NCBI RefSeq assembly: GCF_002483235.1
Contig: NZ_DLHN01000006.1
Span: 62,001 to 126,000 of the forward strand
Direction of reading: 5' to 3'
From: Pedobacter glucosidilyticus
GTDB lineage: Bacteria; Bacteroidota; Bacteroidia; Sphingobacteriales; Sphingobacteriaceae
Length of the DNA stretch: 64,000 bases
Part shown: positions 1 through 8,460 of the stretch, one piece after another
How positions within the stretch are numbered: the first letter of the stretch is position 1
Layout: each line of letters begins with the position of its first letter
Position numbers and translations under genes: made by a program
Notes under the pieces: generated by a model
Told to the model about the DNA's origin: nothing
Seen by the model: the letters and a program-made list of their open reading frames with translations, nothing else
Databases searched by the model: none

Positions 1-821
1 GGATGTAATGCATGTGCGATTAATAAAGCAGAACTTACAATAAAGCCGTCTACCAAGACGAGCATTTTTTGTTCCGCAGCGCTTAACATAGCCCCAACCA
101 TCATGGCAATTTCAAAACCACCAAAGGTTTGTAATATTTCTTCGGGACTGTAAGCAGGATTATTGATGATAGCCTGTTTTAAAACAGCAATCTTCCTGTT
201 GAGTCCTTCATCGTTTAAGCCAGTACCACGTCCGGCACAAGCTTCCATTGCAATACCTGTAATTTTATGCATGATAGCTGCCGCGGCAGAAGTATTGCCA
301 ATACCCATTTCACCAAAGGCGATGCAGTTGCTGCCACGAGCATGAATTTGTTGAACCAAACGAGCACCTTTTTCCAAAGCTTCATCAAGTTGCGCTTTAG
401 TCATGGCTGGGCCGTTTAAAAAGTTCTGTGTTCCTTTAGCAACTTTCAAATGTTGTAAGGGTAAAGCCGGATCAAAGTCGTGGTTAACTCCAGCATCTAC
501 CACCATAATATCCCAACCATTTTGTTTGGTGAAGACATTAATAGCAGCACCGCCAGCAATAAAATTCATGACCATTTGCCAGCTTACTTCTTGTGGGTAC
601 GGACTAACACCTTCTTGGGTGATGCCATGGTCGCCAGCAAAAACCACCATGGTAGGAGATGCAATTTTAGGACTTACCGTTTCTTGAATAAGGCAGATTC
701 TTAAGACCAATTCTTCTAAGATTCCGAGGGCGCCAAGAGGCTTTGTTTTATGATTAATGATGTGTTGTACTTGCTCTTTGATGTAGGTGTTGAGGCTATT
801 AATTTCGAACTTACTTGTCAT
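1..821 (-). CDS. cobT: Nicotinate-nucleotide--dimethylbenzimidazole phosphoribosyltransferase, 3' end cut by window edge
   Basis: This enzyme transfers the phosphoribosyl group of nicotinate mononucleotide to 5,6-dimethylbenzimidazole in lower-ligand assembly of cobalamin, in the cytosol. I translated 273 codons from the ATG at 821. Visible family blocks are KPLGALG near residue 27, FAGDHGI at 61-67 and EMGIGNTSAA at 171-180. Family members are about 350 residues, so roughly 75 C-terminal residues, including the catalytic Glu region, lie beyond position 1. The gene is on the minus strand and any further cobalamin genes would be to the left. I saw no cobalamin riboswitch in the 214 bp upstream. 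Identity is confident from the motifs. Confidence 0.93.
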   Translation of the reverse strand, partial: MTSKFEINSLNTYIKEQVQHIINHKTKPLGALGILEELVLRICLIQETVSPKIASPTMVVFAGDHGITQEGVSPYPQEVSWQMVMNFIAGGAAINVFTKQNGWDIMVVDAGVNHDFDPALPLQHLKVAKGTQNFLNGPAMTKAQLDEALEKGARLVQQIHARGSNCIAFGEMGIGNTSAAAAIMHKITGIAMEACAGRGTGLNDEGLNRKIAVLKQAIINNPAYSPEEILQTFGGFEIAMMVGAMLSAAEQKMLVLVDGFIVSSALLIAHALH

Positions 822-1035
822 TTATTTGGTGTTTTAGTAGTGCAGAATTATATTTTTTAATAGTACTTAATAAATTGTTTAACAGTATTTTATAAATTTT
901 ATCTAATTCTTTTATTTTGGTTGATAGATATTTTAAGTATGTTTTTATTTGTCCTTACAAAATTATATTCTGTTTAAGGTGTTTTTATAATGTAACTATC
1001 TATTTTATAGGATTTTATATGTTTTGTATGAAGTG

Positions 1036-1281
1036 CTAGTTATACTTTTTCCAAGCAGTCATAAAATCGGCTCTCATGTCTTGAAATCTGGCGCTCACCT
1101 GCTTGATGAAGTCTTCATCTAAGATTTCGAAAACGCTATCAACGCCGTTAATTAAATCCATTTCAGAAAGCTTATAGGTTTGCTCTAAAGTACCTTGTTC
1201 AAATTTGATGATGTACTTCATATTCATAGAAAAGATGGTAATCTTACAATCCGGATGTGGTAATTCTGCTACTACTCGCAT
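1036..1281 (-). CDS. Conserved-looking small protein of unknown function, 81 aa
   Basis: An 81-residue soluble protein with no signal peptide and no membrane segment. It begins MRVVAELPHPDCKITIF and is rich in acidic and aromatic residues, ending in a probable amphipathic helix (DFIKQVSARFQDMRADF). I do not recognise a named family. It looks like a genuine gene because it has an ATG start, balanced composition and stands alone between cobT and the CrtA-like gene, all on the minus strand. The N-terminal part reads like short beta strands (KITIF, MKYIIKFEQG), so a small alpha/beta fold is plausible. No function can be assigned. Confidence 0.6.
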   Translation of the reverse strand: MRVVAELPHPDCKITIFSMNMKYIIKFEQGTLEQTYKLSEMDLINGVDSVFEILDEDFIKQVSARFQDMRADFMTAWKKYN

Positions 1282-1304
1282 AAGGGTGTTTGGTTAAATA
1301 AAAA

Positions 1305-1440
1305 TTTAAAACTTATAAATTCAAAAGGAAAAATTCAAAAATCGAAACCCAATCAATCTTCTGAGCTGAAAGCTTAATGCAAAAGGCGAAAAGCTTAATA
1401 AATCAATCATTCAATCCATCAAAAATCAATAAATAAAAAA
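1305..1440 (-). repeat. Dispersed AT-rich intergenic repeat, copy A
   Basis: Read on the minus strand this segment matches the plus strand at about 5990-6110 over more than 100 bp. Both contain TTTATTTATTGATTTTTGAT, GGATTGAATGATT, AAGCTTTCAGCTCAGAAGA and TTTTTCCTTTTGAATTTATA in the same order. The repeat runs up to the stop codon of the CrtA-like gene, whose last codons (AAG ATT GAT TGA) are part of the repeat sequence. The two copies are in inverted orientation. Confidence 0.75.
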
Positions 1441-2133
1441 TCAATCAATCTTCACTGGATTTTTCCCCATCAAAGTGCCTTCGCTACTGATGATTCTAAA
1501 GCGGGCGAAAAGCTCCTCGCTGTACCAATCTTCGCTACGGGTAAGCTTTACAACATCAGCGTGTTCTTTATCGCGATAAGCGAATTTTTTGACATCTTCT
1601 AAAGAATTCCATACCGAAAAGGTAGCCTGTCTAATGAAAGGAGCTTCACCAATACCAACAGAAGTAATAAAACCTTGAGAGCTATTCATGATAGCGGATA
1701 CCTTAGGTACATTAGCCCAGAAATTTTTAAGTCTTGATGGTCTTATGGTTGCTCTTGTAAGTACGCCCACCATACCTTCATGGCCTTTTATTTTGGGTTT
1801 GCCAAAAGGTTCTTGGCCATCCCATTTGCCATGTGCTTCAACAGGCTCACATAAAACAGTCCACTGCTCTGTCGTGAATTTTTGCCACCATTTGGCTATG
1901 AAAGAGTTGTTTTGAAATTTTCTGAAATCATCTTCATGGTACCAAACAGCAAATAAGCCCCATTGTTGGTAATCTGGATGAATATCAAAAGTGCCATTTT
2001 TACCGCAGCCCATCAACTTCCAAAATGTACATGCTTTGTTTATCCAGAGCGGGAAGCGGTGTATCGCCATAGCGAAAAAAGCTAATGGGATATAGCGTTT
2101 AGGGTATCTTACAATAGTGATAGAAACAATCAT
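1441..2133 (-). CDS. Spheroidene monooxygenase (CrtA)-like protein
   Basis: A 230-residue protein whose layout resembles the CrtA family, in which members oxygenate acyclic carotenoids. The visible resemblance is FWKLMGCGKNGTF near residues 37-49, followed by WGLFAVW, a WTVLCEPVEAHGKWDG block and a C-terminal WYSEELFARFRI block. CrtA is a haem-binding oxygenase, but I cannot identify the ligand here. No other carotenoid gene (crtB, crtI, crtY) is in the window, so the substrate is unknown and the protein may be a distant relative with another role. The start is the ATG at 2133, and the stop lies in repeat copy A. Family call moderately sure, reaction not. Confidence 0.6.
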   Translation of the reverse strand: MIVSITIVRYPKRYIPLAFFAMAIHRFPLWINKACTFWKLMGCGKNGTFDIHPDYQQWGLFAVWYHEDDFRKFQNNSFIAKWWQKFTTEQWTVLCEPVEAHGKWDGQEPFGKPKIKGHEGMVGVLTRATIRPSRLKNFWANVPKVSAIMNSSQGFITSVGIGEAPFIRQATFSVWNSLEDVKKFAYRDKEHADVVKLTRSEDWYSEELFARFRIISSEGTLMGKNPVKID

Positions 2134-2211
2134 GGTTGGCTAATTTCGGGAATTTAAAGCCAACCATGATGTAAAGTTGATAAGTTTTTGAATGTTAAGA
2201 ATTAATGCGCT

Positions 2212-4377
2212 TTACACACCTAATTCTTTCAGTACGCCGCTTGCTTTATCAATTTTTGATGCCACCCAAAGTACATAACGGATATCTACACCAATAGAGC
2301 GACTGTAGTTTTCGTTCCAAGCGTAATCATTAATGGTAGCTTCATAAGCTCTATCGAAGTTTACACCAATAAGCTCGCCATAAGCGTTTAAAACCGGAGA
2401 ACCAGAATTACCACCAGTCGTATCCATATCGTATAAGAAACATACCGGAACATCGTTTAACTCGGCCATTTTAAAAGAACCGAAGTCTTTCTGCTCCCAT
2501 AAGGTTTTAATTTGTTCTGGGTATTGATAATCTACATTTCCGCTTCTTCCTTTTTCTATAATTCCTTTGATGCTGGTAAACGGAAGCATATAGCTGCCAT
2601 CCACAGGAGAGAAGCCTTTAATGTGACCATAAGTTAAACGTAAAGTGCTGTTGGCATCTGGGATGAAGTTCTTTTGTAAGTATTGTTCTTTAACCGTCAC
2701 ATAATCAGCCATGAGTTTGCTCAGCTTAGCTTCTCTTTTATCTTGGCTAAGCTTTTTTAAAGCTATTTCTTTAGAAAGCTCTTGCTCAAAACTTAGGAAT
2801 GGATCATGATAAACCACCAACTGCTTCATGTCTTTGATTAAGGTTTTGGTGAAGTTTTCATTACTTAATCGGCTATGAGCAAACAGGTTATTGATGAATT
2901 TTTGAGCTTGTTCTGAACTATTAAAGCCACGGGTATGCTTATCTATAACAGCAATTTTTTGGTTAAGTGGAAGTTTAGATGCTCTTTCTAACATATTATT
3001 TAGTAGTTTTTTATCAACATCTAAATCATAAGAATCATATAAACTGGAGATAGCTTTTTCTAAACGAGGAAGGTTAGCCTGATATAAAGTCTCTCGTTTA
3101 TCCAAAGGCTGTTTTAATAAGGCATCTTTAAAAGCATTAATCTGTGCTGCTACCCTTAACAAATTACTTGAACCATAAACCTGAGCATACCATAACTCTT
3201 GGTAAGCGCTATTGTTAATTTGTTTGTAAATGTCATCTATCTCATACATCAAATTACCATAAAGCTTTTTCAAATCGGCATTTTGGTTGATATAGCTTAC
3301 CAATTGATTGTCTTCTTCTTGTTTTTGCTTTAACAGTTCAATGTTGTTTAGGCCTTTCAACTTACCGCGATAATTCTTTAAAACGTTGGCATTACGCTTT
3401 ATACGTGTTGCTAATTTAAGCTCTGTGGTACGTCCTTTATCTTTCCCAATTTCTTCCATGGTTTTATTTTGGAACTCGTATAAATCGGCCGTATAAGGCA
3501 ATTGATAGTTTTGTTGGTAGGCGATGAACTGAGCCGGACGATGTCTGAATGTTCTGCCAGGATAACCCAGCATGAAGGTAAAATCACCATCTTTAACGCC
3601 GTTAGCATTTATTTTAAGATACTTTTTAGGCTTGTAAGGAACGTTTTCTTTAGCGTAACTAGCAGCACTACCATCAGGAGCAACATAAGCCCTCATGAAT
3701 GAGAAATCGCCAGTATGTCTTGGCCAAACCCAATTATCGGTTTCACCACCAAATTCGCCCACATTTTGCTTGGGGATGTAAACCAATCTAACATCCCTAA
3801 TGATTTTATATTTGAACAAAACATAGCTTTTGCCGATAAACATTTCAGACACTTCAGCATCAATACTTTTATCTGCAGCTTCTGTTCTGGCTTCTATAAT
3901 TCTGATTTTTTCCTGAATAATTTTCTGGCGTTCCGATACATCATCAACACCGCTAACGGCTGTTAATATTTCTTCAGATACGTTTTCATAAGAATCTGTA
4001 ATACGGCAGGTTAAGCCTTTTGCTTCAATTTCTTGTTCAGGTTTGTTGGCAACAAAACCATGGGTTAAATAATCATTCTCGGCAGTACTTGCTAGCTGTA
4101 CAGCAGAGAAAGCGCAGTGGTGGTTGGTAATGATTAATCCGTTCTCAGAAACAAAAGAACCTGTACAACCGCCAACGTTAACTAAAGCGTCTATCAAGCT
4201 GGTACTATCGGGGTTATAGATTTCTTTTTGCGGGATTTTTAATCCGGCTTTTTGTAGGTCTAGTTTAGAAACCTCGCTTAGCGGAAACATACCTTCATCA
4301 AAAGGTTTGGTGCTGATGTTTCCTAAGGCTAAAGCACTTAATGAAAATGTAAAAAGGACTTTTTTAGCTATCATCAT
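2212..4377 (-). CDS. S46 family dipeptidyl-peptidase, DPP11-type (Asp/Glu specific)
   Basis: A 721-residue exported serine peptidase that removes dipeptides from peptide N-termini in the periplasm. A signal peptide spans about residues 1-24. The chymotrypsin-like catalytic His is in TNHHC (86-87), the Asp is in the conserved GETDNWVWPRHTGDF region, and the nucleophile Ser658 is in GGNSGSPV. Eighteen residues after the Ser is Arg676 (VNFDR). In this family Arg at that place marks acidic P1 preference (DPP11), whereas Gly marks hydrophobic preference (DPP7). Length fits the family. The gene is divergent from msrC with 144 bp between them and no obvious operon partner. Confidence 0.93.
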   Translation of the reverse strand: MMIAKKVLFTFSLSALALGNISTKPFDEGMFPLSEVSKLDLQKAGLKIPQKEIYNPDSTSLIDALVNVGGCTGSFVSENGLIITNHHCAFSAVQLASTAENDYLTHGFVANKPEQEIEAKGLTCRITDSYENVSEEILTAVSGVDDVSERQKIIQEKIRIIEARTEAADKSIDAEVSEMFIGKSYVLFKYKIIRDVRLVYIPKQNVGEFGGETDNWVWPRHTGDFSFMRAYVAPDGSAASYAKENVPYKPKKYLKINANGVKDGDFTFMLGYPGRTFRHRPAQFIAYQQNYQLPYTADLYEFQNKTMEEIGKDKGRTTELKLATRIKRNANVLKNYRGKLKGLNNIELLKQKQEEDNQLVSYINQNADLKKLYGNLMYEIDDIYKQINNSAYQELWYAQVYGSSNLLRVAAQINAFKDALLKQPLDKRETLYQANLPRLEKAISSLYDSYDLDVDKKLLNNMLERASKLPLNQKIAVIDKHTRGFNSSEQAQKFINNLFAHSRLSNENFTKTLIKDMKQLVVYHDPFLSFEQELSKEIALKKLSQDKREAKLSKLMADYVTVKEQYLQKNFIPDANSTLRLTYGHIKGFSPVDGSYMLPFTSIKGIIEKGRSGNVDYQYPEQIKTLWEQKDFGSFKMAELNDVPVCFLYDMDTTGGNSGSPVLNAYGELIGVNFDRAYEATINDYAWNENYSRSIGVDIRYVLWVASKIDKASGVLKELGV

Positions 4378-4509
4378 GATAAAAAATTATAAACGTGAGA
4401 TGGAGAAAATTAAGTAAAATAGGCTTAAAAGCATTTATTAATTCTGTTACAATTGTAAAAAGGCTCTATTTTATTTAGGATTTTTAAACGCTTTAACAAG
4501 AGGCAATGT

Positions 4510-4517
4510 TATTTTTG
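4510..4517 (+). promoter_or_regulatory. Bacteroidota -7 box (TAnnTTTG) directly before msrC
   Basis: TATTTTTG fits the TAnnTTTG consensus used by the primary sigma factor of this phylum. It ends only 4 nt before the ATG at 4522, so transcription would start at or next to the start codon. No clear TTG -33 element is seen. Confidence 0.55.
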
Positions 4518-4521
4518 TGCT

Positions 4522-4989
4522 ATGGCAGAGGATTTAAAAATTGTTAAAGGACGTAAAGAAGAGCAATATCAATCTATTTACCCACAGATAGAAGCATTAT
4601 TAAGGGGCGAGACCGATGTGATTGCAAATCTGGCGAATATCGCGGCAGCGCTAAAAGAACAGTTTAATTGGTTTTGGGTAGGCTTTTATTTAGTTAAAGA
4701 TGAAGAGTTGGTTTTAGGTCCGTTTCAAGGTCCGGTGGCTTGTACGCGAATACAAAAGGGCAGAGGCGTTTGTGGAACATCATGGGCACAAGCTAAAACA
4801 CTTATTGTTGAAGATGTGGATGCTTTCCCTGGACATATCGCTTGTAGCAGTTTATCAAAATCAGAAATTGTAGTTCCTTTGATTAAAAAGGATGTTGTTT
4901 GGGGCGTGTTAGATGTAGATAGCGATACTTTAGCTGCGTTTGATGAGCAAGATAAATTGTGGTTAGAGAAAATCATCAACTTATTATAG
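4522..4989 (+). CDS. msrC: Free methionine-(R)-sulfoxide reductase, GAF domain
   Basis: A 155-residue single GAF-domain protein that reduces free L-methionine-(R)-sulfoxide in the cytosol, using thioredoxin-type reductant. The three family cysteines are present as C74 (PVACTRIQKG), C84 (RGVCGTSW) and C108 (GHIACSSLSKS). Their spacing of 10 and 24 residues equals the E. coli fRMsr pattern (84/94/118), where the last cysteine is catalytic and the others resolve the disulfide. SEIVVPL and WGVLDVDS complete the GAF signature. The next gene follows after 22 bp on the same strand. The promoter box so close to the ATG suggests a leaderless message. Confidence 0.93.
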   Translation: MAEDLKIVKGRKEEQYQSIYPQIEALLRGETDVIANLANIAAALKEQFNWFWVGFYLVKDEELVLGPFQGPVACTRIQKGRGVCGTSWAQAKTLIVEDVDAFPGHIACSSLSKSEIVVPLIKKDVVWGVLDVDSDTLAAFDEQDKLWLEKIINLL

Positions 4990-5011
4990 AAAATATCAAC
5001 AAAGCTGATTC

Positions 5012-5869
5012 ATGATTAATTACAATCCTAAAGAGTGGTTCACTTTTATTTTTCAGGTACATAAAGCAGATACTTTTAGGAAGCTTTTACCTTTGATGCT
5101 GGCTGTGAGTATTTATGCTGGTTTGGTAGCTTACCTAGAACTAGAATATTGGCAGCTATCAGAAAGTAGTCATGTGAAAAATCTAAGCTTAATGCATAGC
5201 ATGTTAGGCTTTGTGATTTCACTTTTGTTGGTTTTTAGAACCAATACGGCTTATGATAGGTGGTGGGAAGGTAGAAAACAATGGGGTGCTTTAACCAATA
5301 ATTCTAGAAATTTTGCCATCAAATTAAAGGCTTTTTTAACTACCGATGATAGGAAGTTTTTTAATAATATGATTCCTAATTATGCCTTTGCTCTTAAAAG
5401 CCATTTAAGAGAGAATGAAGATTACCACGACGCAGACCCTGTGTTAGATTTACATAAAGAGAAGCATTTACCCAACCAAATAGCAAATGCAATTTATGAT
5501 AGGCTTTTTAAACTGCATCAAGAGCAAAAACTATCAGCAGAGCAATTGTTAATTTTAAATAGCGAAGCAATGTCTTTTACAGATATTTGCGGTGCTTGTG
5601 AAAGAATTAAAAATACCCCAATACCTTTTTCCTATAGTGTTTTTATCAAAAAGTTTATTTTCTTTTTTGTGATGACTTTACCCTTCGGTTGGGTTTTCAG
5701 CTTAGGTTATTACATCATCCCGGTAGTGGTTTTTATCTTATATGCCTTTGCCAGTTTAGAGCTTATCGCAGAAGAAATAGAAAATCCTTTTGGTACAGAT
5801 GCCAACGATTTACCCCTTGATGCCATTTGTGCCAATATTAAAAAACATGTTGGTGAGATTTTAGAGTAA
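5012..5869 (+). CDS. Bestrophin family anion channel
   Basis: A 285-residue membrane protein of the bacterial bestrophin (formerly UPF0187) group, pentameric ion channels of the inner membrane. The family block FRTNTAYDRWWEGRKQWG sits at about residues 75-93, after two hydrophobic segments (about 25-45 and 60-77). A third and fourth hydrophobic stretch lies at about 212-248 (FIFFFVMTLPFGWVFSLG onward). The C-terminal block EEIENPFGTDANDLPLD is typical. Conductance (anion or cation) cannot be read from the sequence. It lies 22 bp after msrC and is likely cotranscribed. Length matches the family. Confidence 0.92.
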   Translation: MINYNPKEWFTFIFQVHKADTFRKLLPLMLAVSIYAGLVAYLELEYWQLSESSHVKNLSLMHSMLGFVISLLLVFRTNTAYDRWWEGRKQWGALTNNSRNFAIKLKAFLTTDDRKFFNNMIPNYAFALKSHLRENEDYHDADPVLDLHKEKHLPNQIANAIYDRLFKLHQEQKLSAEQLLILNSEAMSFTDICGACERIKNTPIPFSYSVFIKKFIFFFVMTLPFGWVFSLGYYIIPVVVFILYAFASLELIAEEIENPFGTDANDLPLDAICANIKKHVGEILE

Positions 5870-6251
5870 GAGTTGTTTTTTTTTAATATTGATTGATTTT
5901 TGATTGATTGATTAAGCTTTTTTTTGCTTTCAGCTCAGAAGATTGATTGATTTTTGATTGATTTTTTTGCGATGAGGAACGAAGAAGCAATCTTTTTTAT
6001 TTATTGATTTTTGATGGATTGAATGATTAATTAATTAAGCTTTCAGCTCAGAAGATTGATTTGGTTTTGAATTTTTAATTTTTCCTTTTGAATTTATAAG
6101 TTATGAACTTTTTACTTTAAAACTCTCATGCTAACATCATACAATAGCTTGAAAAAATAGTGCAGAAAAGCGTTTGCTTTAGTTGATAGCTTTAACTTAT
6201 AAACCTTTAGTGTGTTAAAGAATTGGTTAACACCTATTTATATGTTAAGCT
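5870..6251. repeat. 382-bp gene-free interval carrying repeat copy B and related fragments
   Basis: No gene is seen here. The interval is built of repeated low-complexity sequence. TTGATTGATTTTTGATTGA elements occur at about 5890-5965. Two copies of the block ending TTTCAGCTCAGAAGATTGAT lie at about 5914-5950 and 6031-6062. At about 5990-6110 is the copy inverted relative to 1305-1440. Positions 5968-5993 hold TGCGATGAGGAACGAAGAAG followed by CAATCT, which resembles the GAGGAACGAAGCAATCT repeat common between genes in this phylum. The last 130 bp before 6252 should contain the promoter of the catabolic operon, but no clean TAnnTTTG was found. Confidence 0.7.
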
Positions 6252-8453
6252 ATGCAAATTTTCTACAAAAGATTTTTTTTAAGCTGTTTTGTATCGGTAT
6301 GGATATTAAGTGTTTTCGTATTTATTCCCGAGTTAAAAGCCCAAAATAAAGCTACACAAGCCACATGGATATGGTATCCCGGAGATTTTGAAGTTTGGTT
6401 AAGCAACCAAATGCAAAACAGAAGAACAGAGCGTGGTACTTTCTTTCCACCTTTCTGGCGTATGGATAGCCATTATGTTTTGGTAGAATTTCATAAAGAA
6501 TTTAACCTTACACAGCCAGAAGAAGTAGAGCTATTTACAGAAGGGCAGTATAATGTTAAAATCAATGGGAAAATGCTTTCTGGTTATCCTAAAAAGCTAC
6601 AATTAGCTGCCGGAAAACAGAAAATCAATATTAAAGTTTATACACAAGATAGGGTTCCTGCTATCTATATCAACGGGAAAACCGTAAAGACTGATGCTAC
6701 TTGGTTAGCAACTTTTGAGGATAAAGAATGGATAGATGAAACTGGCAAAGCTTCTGATGCTTCTGGTACAACTTATGTAAATGCCGGAACATGGAATTTT
6801 AACTCGCCATCACAAAAACCATCAGCTTTTAAGCTTAGCACCAAAGCTAAGCCTGCCATTAATACTGAGGTTAAAGCTTCTTCTAGACTGATTGATTTCG
6901 GTGAAGAAACTTTCGGATTTATCAAACTACATGGTTTAAAAGGAAACGGACAAGTCAGGATATTCTATGGCGAATCTAAAGAAGAAGCTTTAAGTCCGTT
7001 AAAATGCGAAACCTTTGATTTTATAGATGTTAATCTTGCTAAAGCTCAAGACTCTACTTTAGAACTTTCTAAAGCTTTTAGATATGTACAGGTAGAAACA
7101 GATGCAGGCCTGAAACTCGACTCGGTTTCTATGCTTTATGAATACTTACCGGTGAAAGATAGAGGCACTTTTAATTCTTCGGATGCCGAGTTAAATAAAA
7201 TATGGGAAGTTTCTAAATACACCATGGAGCTTACCACACGTGAATTTTTTATTGATGGCATTAAACGTGACCGATGGATATGGAGTGGCGATGCTTACCA
7301 AAGTTATTTAATGAATTATTATCTGGCTTTTGATGAAGCTAGCGTGAGAAGAACCATTTTAGCGTTAAGAGGTAAAGACCCGGTGACTAGCCATATCAAT
7401 ACCATTATGGATTATACTTTTTATTGGTTCTTAAGCATTCAAGACTATTACCAGTACACAGGCGATAAGCAATTTATCAATTTAGTATATCCTAAAATGA
7501 AAACCTTAATGGATTTCTGCTTACAGCGTAGAAACCAAAACGGCTTTATGCAAGGACTTTCTGGCGACTGGATTTTTATAGACTGGGCCGATGGTTTGAG
7601 CAAACAAGGCGAAGTAAGTTTTGAGCAATTGCTTTTATGCAGAAGCTTAGAAACCATCGCTTTATGTGCGGATTTAGCTGTCGATAGCAAATCCTCAGCC
7701 TATTATAAAAGTGAAGCAGCACAACTTAAAACCAAGTTTTTTGATAATTACTGGAATGAGGATAAACAAGCTATTGTACACAGTAGGATAAATGGTAAGC
7801 AAACAGAAAATGTGACTCGTTATGCCAATATGTTTGCTATTTTCTTTGATTATTTAAACGCTCAGCAAAAAGAAGGAGTAAAGAAAAATGTCTTGCTGAA
7901 TGATAAAATCCAGAAAATTATGACGCCTTATATGCGCTTTTACGAGCTAGAAGCTTTATGTGCTATGGGCGAGCATGATTATGTGATGAAAGAGATGAAA
8001 AACTATTGGGGTGGTATGTTAAAACTAGGCGCTACTTCATTTTGGGAAGAATACAATCCTAGCAAAAAAGATACTGAGCATTATGCTATGTACGGCCGCG
8101 ATTTTGGTAAAAGCCTTTGCCACTCTTGGGGCGCTAGTCCGGTTTACCTTCTAGGTAAGTATTATTTGGGTGTAAAACCATTATCAGCAGGTTATCAGCA
8201 ATATTTGGTAGAACCACATTTGGGTGGTTTACAATGGATGCAAGGAACTGTACCAACACCTAATGGCGATATCAGTTTATACTGCTCAACATCAGCAATA
8301 AAAATCAAAGCAGATAGCGGTACAGGAACTTTACGCCTGAAAAGTAAAATCAAACCTCAGGCAAAAGGCATCAGCGTTAAGCAAATTGGGCAAAACTATT
8401 ACGAGTTAAGCATCCCATCAAATAAAGAATATAACATTAAATACAAATTATAA
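6252..8453 (+). CDS. GH78-like alpha-L-rhamnosidase
   Basis: A 733-residue exported glycoside hydrolase with a signal peptide at about 1-30 (cleavage near ELKAQ). The N-terminal part is beta-rich (WIWYPGDF at 39-46, then a jelly-roll-like region to about 300). The (alpha/alpha)6 barrel follows, with DGIKRDRWIWSGD at 335-347, FIDWADGL at 442-449 and TSFWEEYNP at 595-603. In GH78 enzymes acidic residues in the corresponding segments act as general acid and base. This predicts release of L-rhamnose from oligosaccharides or glycosides in the periplasm. It is the first gene of a ten-gene run with tight spacing; the next gene starts 7 bp after its stop. Family confident, substrate inferred. Confidence 0.85.
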   Translation: MQIFYKRFFLSCFVSVWILSVFVFIPELKAQNKATQATWIWYPGDFEVWLSNQMQNRRTERGTFFPPFWRMDSHYVLVEFHKEFNLTQPEEVELFTEGQYNVKINGKMLSGYPKKLQLAAGKQKINIKVYTQDRVPAIYINGKTVKTDATWLATFEDKEWIDETGKASDASGTTYVNAGTWNFNSPSQKPSAFKLSTKAKPAINTEVKASSRLIDFGEETFGFIKLHGLKGNGQVRIFYGESKEEALSPLKCETFDFIDVNLAKAQDSTLELSKAFRYVQVETDAGLKLDSVSMLYEYLPVKDRGTFNSSDAELNKIWEVSKYTMELTTREFFIDGIKRDRWIWSGDAYQSYLMNYYLAFDEASVRRTILALRGKDPVTSHINTIMDYTFYWFLSIQDYYQYTGDKQFINLVYPKMKTLMDFCLQRRNQNGFMQGLSGDWIFIDWADGLSKQGEVSFEQLLLCRSLETIALCADLAVDSKSSAYYKSEAAQLKTKFFDNYWNEDKQAIVHSRINGKQTENVTRYANMFAIFFDYLNAQQKEGVKKNVLLNDKIQKIMTPYMRFYELEALCAMGEHDYVMKEMKNYWGGMLKLGATSFWEEYNPSKKDTEHYAMYGRDFGKSLCHSWGASPVYLLGKYYLGVKPLSAGYQQYLVEPHLGGLQWMQGTVPTPNGDISLYCSTSAIKIKADSGTGTLRLKSKIKPQAKGISVKQIGQNYYELSIPSNKEYNIKYKL

Positions 8454-8460
8454 TTTAAGC

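Noticed and set aside
403..704. Plus-strand frames over cobT
   Set aside because: They are shadows of the cobT reading frame, whose minus-strand product has clear family motifs.
822..1035. Cobalamin riboswitch upstream of cobT
   Set aside because: The interval is AT-rich with no B12-box or structured core that I could find.
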